This document shows, piece after piece, positions 5,450 to 9,843 of a stretch of DNA of 9,843 nucleotides; within the stretch, counting starts at the first letter, position 1; every line of letters starts with the position of its first letter. The position numbers and the translations under genes were made by a program. Under the pieces are notes generated by a model. The model was not told the origin of the DNA. It did no database searches and saw only the letters and a list, made by a program, of their open reading frames with translations. This DNA comes from an uncultured Acidimicrobiaceae bacterium (GTDB lineage Bacteria > Actinomycetota > Acidimicrobiia > Acidimicrobiales > MedAcidi-G1). The DNA is taken from assembly GCA_913054115.1 (NCBI GenBank), contig CAJXIS010000051.1, forward strand, positions 1-9,843, in the 5' to 3' direction.

Positions 5450-6217
5450 CTACCCGGCCGGGGTGATCAGGCCGTAGTGGCCGTCGAAGCGCCGGTAGAG
5501 CACGTTGCCCCGGTCGAGGTCGGATGCTGAATCGGCGAAGAACACGAACGGATCGTCGGTCTCGTCGAGCAGGGCCTCGGCTTCGGCCAGCGGCAGGTGG
5601 TTGAGCACCACGGAGCCCGACTGGATCGGCGGGCGGGTGTCACCGGGCAGGTCCTCGCCGGCGACCCGGGGGGCGACGTGCAGGTTGCCGTCACCGTTGC
5701 GGTACACGACCCGGTCCAGGTCGTGATCGGCGTCGAGGAACAGGAAGAAGCCGTGGTCCAGCTGGTCCATCTCGTCGGCGGCCTCTTCGAGGCTCATGGG
5801 GTGCATGGCCAGCGTCTTGTGGCGGACCACCTCACGTTCGTCGGTGGGAACCGTGCTGTAGCCGGCGTGGCCCAGGGCCAGTTCGGGATCGTGGTGTCGG
5901 TCCTCGAGGCGCTCCCGTCGGCGGCGGAGTCGGCGCGACAGCCGGTCGTGGAGCAGGTCGACGGCCTCGGTGATCGAGTGGCCGGTGGCGTGGGCGCGGA
6001 CCGGCGTGCCGTTCAGGTCGAGCGATGCCTCGGCGATGGCCGGCAACTCGAGGGCGGCCTTGGCGCGGACCTTCAACTTCACCACCGCCGCCAGAACCGG
6101 TTCGTGCCCCAACTCGCAGAGGGCCTGGATCTTCTCGATCGCCTGCTCGCGATCCCGTTGGGAGATGACCCCCCGGGTGAGCAACTCGACCTCACAGACG
6201 GCATGTGGTTTGACCAC
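5450..6217 (-). CDS. Ribosome hibernation factor, long form with two C-terminal domains (RafH/Rv0079-like)
   Basis: A 255-residue protein of the HPF/RaiA (S30AE, sigma-54 modulation) family, expected to bind the 30S subunit and hold ribosomes inactive under starvation or low oxygen. The N-terminal part (about 1-105) is the beta-alpha-beta HPF fold, ending in an Arg-rich helix DRLSRRLRRRRERL (91-104). Two S30AE-type C-terminal domains follow: about 128-183 (EVVRHKTLAMHPMSLEEA, then GFFLFLDADHDLDRVVYR) and about 203-253 (DPFVFFADSASDLDRGNVLYRRFDGHYGLITPAG). The tandem arrangement and the terminal YGLITPAG resemble mycobacterial RafH and Rv0079, which belong to the DosR dormancy regulon. The GTG start at 6217 is supported by a Shine-Dalgarno AGAAGGGA about five bases upstream. 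No DosR-type box is obvious in the 104-base divergent gap. Confidence 0.87.
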   Translation of the reverse strand: MVKPHAVCEVELLTRGVISQRDREQAIEKIQALCELGHEPVLAAVVKLKVRAKAALELPAIAEASLDLNGTPVRAHATGHSITEAVDLLHDRLSRRLRRRRERLEDRHHDPELALGHAGYSTVPTDEREVVRHKTLAMHPMSLEEAADEMDQLDHGFFLFLDADHDLDRVVYRNGDGNLHVAPRVAGEDLPGDTRPPIQSGSVVLNHLPLAEAEALLDETDDPFVFFADSASDLDRGNVLYRRFDGHYGLITPAG

Positions 6218-6251
6218 GTGGATCCCTTCTGGTTGTCACTTGCGTGCCCCC

Positions 6252-6280
6252 ATCATGGCGCAGATTCTGCCGCTTGTCAG
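6252..6280 (-). promoter_or_regulatory. Candidate sigma-70 promoter of the hibernation-factor gene with a palindrome in its spacer
   Basis: Reading the minus strand, CTGACA (6280-6275, five of six to TTGACA) is followed after exactly 17 bases by CATGAT (6257-6252, four of six to TATAAT). Transcription would begin near 6245, giving a leader of about 28 bases with the Shine-Dalgarno before the GTG at 6217. The spacer contains a perfect 5-1-5 inverted repeat, GCAGA-T-TCTGC (6260-6270), where a regulator could bind between the two promoter boxes. Confidence 0.4.
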
Positions 6281-6321
6281 GGGGTGGGAGCAGGCGGCGG
6301 TCCTGCGAGACTTCTTCTCCC

Positions 6322-7182
6322 ATGGCCTACCGACTCTCGACCCTCGCCGACGGCCGACCCGTCCTCCTCGACGAAGGCCTGCTGGAGGGCGACCGCGCCC
6401 GCTGGTGGGACCTCGGCCGGCTCTCCGACGGTCGGCTCGCCGACCCGCTCGACGCCCTCGCCGACGCTGCCGGCCTCGATGCCCTGACCGACGCTGCCGG
6501 CGTGCCCCATGGCGACCCCGATGGCGAGGTGGCGCTCGGCGACCTGGGTCCGTCGGTGCCACGGCCCCGCAAGGTGTTCGGCATCGGCATGAACTTCGTC
6601 GCCCACATCGCCGAGATGGGCCGGGCGGCACCCGCCATCCCGGTCATCTTCACGAAGTGGCCGAACTGCCTCAGCGGCCCTGGCAGCGACATCGTCCTCG
6701 TCGGCGACCGCACCGACTACGAGGTCGAGCTGGTGGCGGTCATCGGCCGGACCTGCCGGGACCTCGACCCCTCCGAGGTCTGGGACGCCCTCGCCGGCGT
6801 GGCCGTCGGCCAGGATGTGAGTGACCGGGCGCTGCAGTTGGCGTCTGACCCGCCGCAGTTCAGCCTCGGCAAGAGCCACGACACCTTTGGCCCACTCGGC
6901 CCGGTCACGTCGCTGGACCTGGTCGACGACCCCGGTGACCTGAAGCTCCTCTGTTCGGTCGATGGCGAGATGCGCCAGGACAGCCACACCAGCCTGATGA
7001 TCCTCGGCGTGCCGGACCTGATCGCCTACCTCTCGGAGGTCTGCACGCTCGAGCCGGGCGACCTGGTGTTCACCGGGACGCCGGAGGGCGTCGGCGCCCC
7101 GCAGGGCCGCTGCCTCGAGGTGGGCCAGCTGGTCGAGTCGGAGATCCCCGGCGTGGGCCGCCTCGCCAACCGCTGCGTGTAG
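6322..7182 (+). CDS. Fumarylacetoacetate hydrolase (FAH) family protein
   Basis: A 286-residue FAH-superfamily enzyme, which uses a divalent metal to hydrolyse or decarboxylate acylpyruvate-like or related beta-keto acids, usually late in aromatic or sugar-acid breakdown. The conserved C-terminal domain runs from about residue 83 (KVFGIGMNFVAHIAE). Metal ligands are the two glutamates of DYEVELVAVIG (E134, E136) and the aspartate of VGQDVSDR (D165); GKSHDTFGPLGP (183-194) supplies the catalytic lysine K184, and FTGTPEGVG (250-258) is the family signature near the end. The first 80 residues are an acidic N-terminal domain with a nine-residue tandem repeat (DALADAAGL, DALTDAAGV). I chose ATG 6322 because the 26 codons from the in-frame ATG 6244 read as Arg/Ser-rich non-family sequence. 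No Shine-Dalgarno is clear. The exact substrate cannot be told. Confidence 0.85.
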   Translation: MAYRLSTLADGRPVLLDEGLLEGDRARWWDLGRLSDGRLADPLDALADAAGLDALTDAAGVPHGDPDGEVALGDLGPSVPRPRKVFGIGMNFVAHIAEMGRAAPAIPVIFTKWPNCLSGPGSDIVLVGDRTDYEVELVAVIGRTCRDLDPSEVWDALAGVAVGQDVSDRALQLASDPPQFSLGKSHDTFGPLGPVTSLDLVDDPGDLKLLCSVDGEMRQDSHTSLMILGVPDLIAYLSEVCTLEPGDLVFTGTPEGVGAPQGRCLEVGQLVESEIPGVGRLANRCV

Positions 7183-7195
7183 GGAATCCCTCGGG

Positions 7196-8848
<1,653 letters not shown>

Positions 8849-8854
8849 GGCTCC

Positions 8855-8860
8855 AACCTA
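8855..8860 (-). promoter_or_regulatory. Candidate -10 element for a leaderless fumarase transcript
   Basis: On the minus strand TAGGTT fits TANNNT and ends exactly seven bases before the A of the fumarase ATG at 8848. That places the transcription start on the start codon itself, a common arrangement in actinobacteria. No convincing -35 box is seen at 8878-8884. Confidence 0.35.
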
Positions 8861-8910
8861 ACGGTCGCGGGGTGGCGCCAGTGGGGAGTTGCGCGCCGCG
8901 GGCCCTCGCC

Positions 8911-9843
8911 TCAGGCGGCCAGGTCCGCCACGATCGGCGCCCAGAAGTCGGCGCCGTGGTCGCCCCCGAGGGCGTAGAAGGTCATGCGGTCGACGCAGTC
9001 TCCGTAGCGGGCGAGGATGCCGGCGGCGACCTTGTCGGGTTCGGCGACGACGGCGAACGCTTCGAGCATCTCGTCGTCGATGAGCTCGCCCATCTCCTTC
9101 CATTCGCCACGCTTGGACATGGCGTTGAGGTCGCTGTGGAGGCCCTCCCAGCCGTGGATCTCGAGCACCCCCACGTAGGCGGGGGTCGAGGCGTAGAAGG
9201 CGATCTGCTGGCGGATGCCGGTGGCTGCCCTCTCCATCGATTCCTCGTCGGGGCCGGTGACCACGAAGCCGGGGCCCATGATCTCGAAGTCGTCGAGCGT
9301 GCGCCCGGACTTGGCGAGGCCGGCCTCGACCCTGGGCAGGGTGACCTCGCGCAGGTAGGTCTCGGTGGAGAAGGCATGGCAGATGATGCCGTCGCAGACC
9401 TCGCCGGCCACCTCCGACATGAGCGGGCCGACCGCCGAGATGAACACCTTGGGCGGGCCGCACTCGTTGGGGCCGGGGTTGAAGAACGGCGTCATCAGGG
9501 TGTGGGTGTAGAAGTCGCCGCGGAACGCCAACTTCGTGCCGTTGTTCCAGCAGTCCCAGATGGCCTGCATGGCGCTCACGAACTCGCGCATCCGGGCGGC
9601 CGGGTGGGACCACTCCATCGAGAAGCGCTTGGTGATGTGGGGTCGGATCTGGGTGCCGAGCCCCATGATGAAGCGGCCGTCGCTGTAGCGCTGCAGGTCG
9701 TGGCCGATCTGGGCGAGGATCATGGGGTTGCGGGCGAAGGCCACGGCGATCGAGGTGCCCAGTTGGAGGCGCTCGGTGTGCTCGGCGGCGATGACGTGCG
9801 GCAGGAAGGGGTCGTGGCTGGTCTCGGCGGTCCAGCCGCCGGC
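8911..9843 (-). CDS. LLM-class F420-dependent oxidoreductase (TIGR03617/MSMEG_2256-like), 5' end outside the window
   Basis: The 310 C-terminal residues of a luciferase-like (beta/alpha)8-barrel flavin or F420 oxidoreductase. The frame is open from the right edge, and the first visible part, GGWTAETSHDPFLPHVIAAE, is typical of the region after strand one; a full-length protein should have only a few dozen more residues. Further LLM features are GTSIAVAFARNPM, DGRFIMGLGTQIRPHITKRF, FYTHTLMTPFFNPGP, VFISAVGPLMSEVAGEVCDG, STPAYVGVLEIHGWEGL and IDDEMLEAFAVVAEPDKV, in the order seen in the MSMEG_2256 family as I recall it. The GTG at 9744 is an internal valine, not the start. F420 use is family-based inference; FMN is possible. 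Substrate unknown. It lies 62 bases upstream of the fumarase gene on the same strand and may be read through into it. Confidence 0.88.
   Translation of the reverse strand, partial: AGGWTAETSHDPFLPHVIAAEHTERLQLGTSIAVAFARNPMILAQIGHDLQRYSDGRFIMGLGTQIRPHITKRFSMEWSHPAARMREFVSAMQAIWDCWNNGTKLAFRGDFYTHTLMTPFFNPGPNECGPPKVFISAVGPLMSEVAGEVCDGIICHAFSTETYLREVTLPRVEAGLAKSGRTLDDFEIMGPGFVVTGPDEESMERAATGIRQQIAFYASTPAYVGVLEIHGWEGLHSDLNAMSKRGEWKEMGELIDDEMLEAFAVVAEPDKVAAGILARYGDCVDRMTFYALGGDHGADFWAPIVADLAA

Noticed and set aside
6244..6321. Upstream in-frame ATG (6244) for the FAH gene
   Set aside because: The added 26 residues are Arg/Ser-rich and unlike FAH N-termini, and this start would overlap the promoter candidate of the divergent gene.
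6463..6501. 12-base direct repeat GACGCTGCCGGC, 27 bases apart, in the FAH gene
   Set aside because: It encodes a nine-residue near-repeat inside a poorly conserved N-terminal domain; in frame and probably a simple local duplication with no regulatory meaning.

Overview
The window is a GC-rich, gene-dense stretch of chromosome with ten protein genes (one cut by the right edge) plus one probable very small ORF. Several features point to a high-GC actinobacterium: a CysQ of the mycobacterial type, an LLM-class F420-type oxidoreductase, a long two-C-terminal-domain ribosome hibernation factor resembling mycobacterial RafH/Rv0079, GTG starts and a possible leaderless promoter. An Acidimicrobiia-like lineage is my best guess, but that is inference from gene content, not a taxonomic test.

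Layout. Positions 23-799 (+) encode CysQ, which converges on coaE (dephospho-CoA kinase, 811-1437, -). The 244-base gap 1438-1681 holds a compact cobalamin riboswitch (aptamer about 1496-1603) and a translational expression platform whose alternative hairpins free or bury the Shine-Dalgarno sequence of the next gene. Positions 1682-4539 (+) are a vitamin B12-type ABC importer: lipoprotein BtuF, permease BtuC and ATPase BtuD. A 21-codon ORF is wedged between btuC and btuD, sharing an ATGA overlap with each. A haloalkane dehalogenase very like LinB (4536-5423, +) follows btuD with another ATGA overlap, so it looks like the last gene of the B12-controlled operon. A short GC hairpin separates it from the convergent hibernation factor gene (5450-6217, -). 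That gene is divergent from a fumarylacetoacetase-family hydrolase (6322-7182, +), which converges on a class I [4Fe-4S] fumarase (7196-8848, -). Upstream of the fumarase on the same strand is an LLM-class oxidoreductase (8911-9843, -), whose first few dozen residues lie beyond the window.

How the parts work together. The riboswitch, BtuF, BtuC and BtuD form a self-consistent cobalamin uptake unit that should be shut down when B12 is plentiful. The unexpected member is the dehalogenase: hydrolytic haloalkane dehalogenases need no cofactor, yet gene overlap suggests this one is co-transcribed and translationally coupled with B12 transport. The other genes are mostly housekeeping (sulfur and CoA metabolism, TCA cycle, ribosome dormancy).

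I see no CRISPR array, tRNA, rRNA, insertion sequence or phage gene, and no wholly new multi-gene system. The points most worth a second look are the B12-switch/dehalogenase linkage, the switching hairpins before btuF, the duplicated start site with the 21-codon ORF, and the palindrome inside the hibernation-factor promoter.
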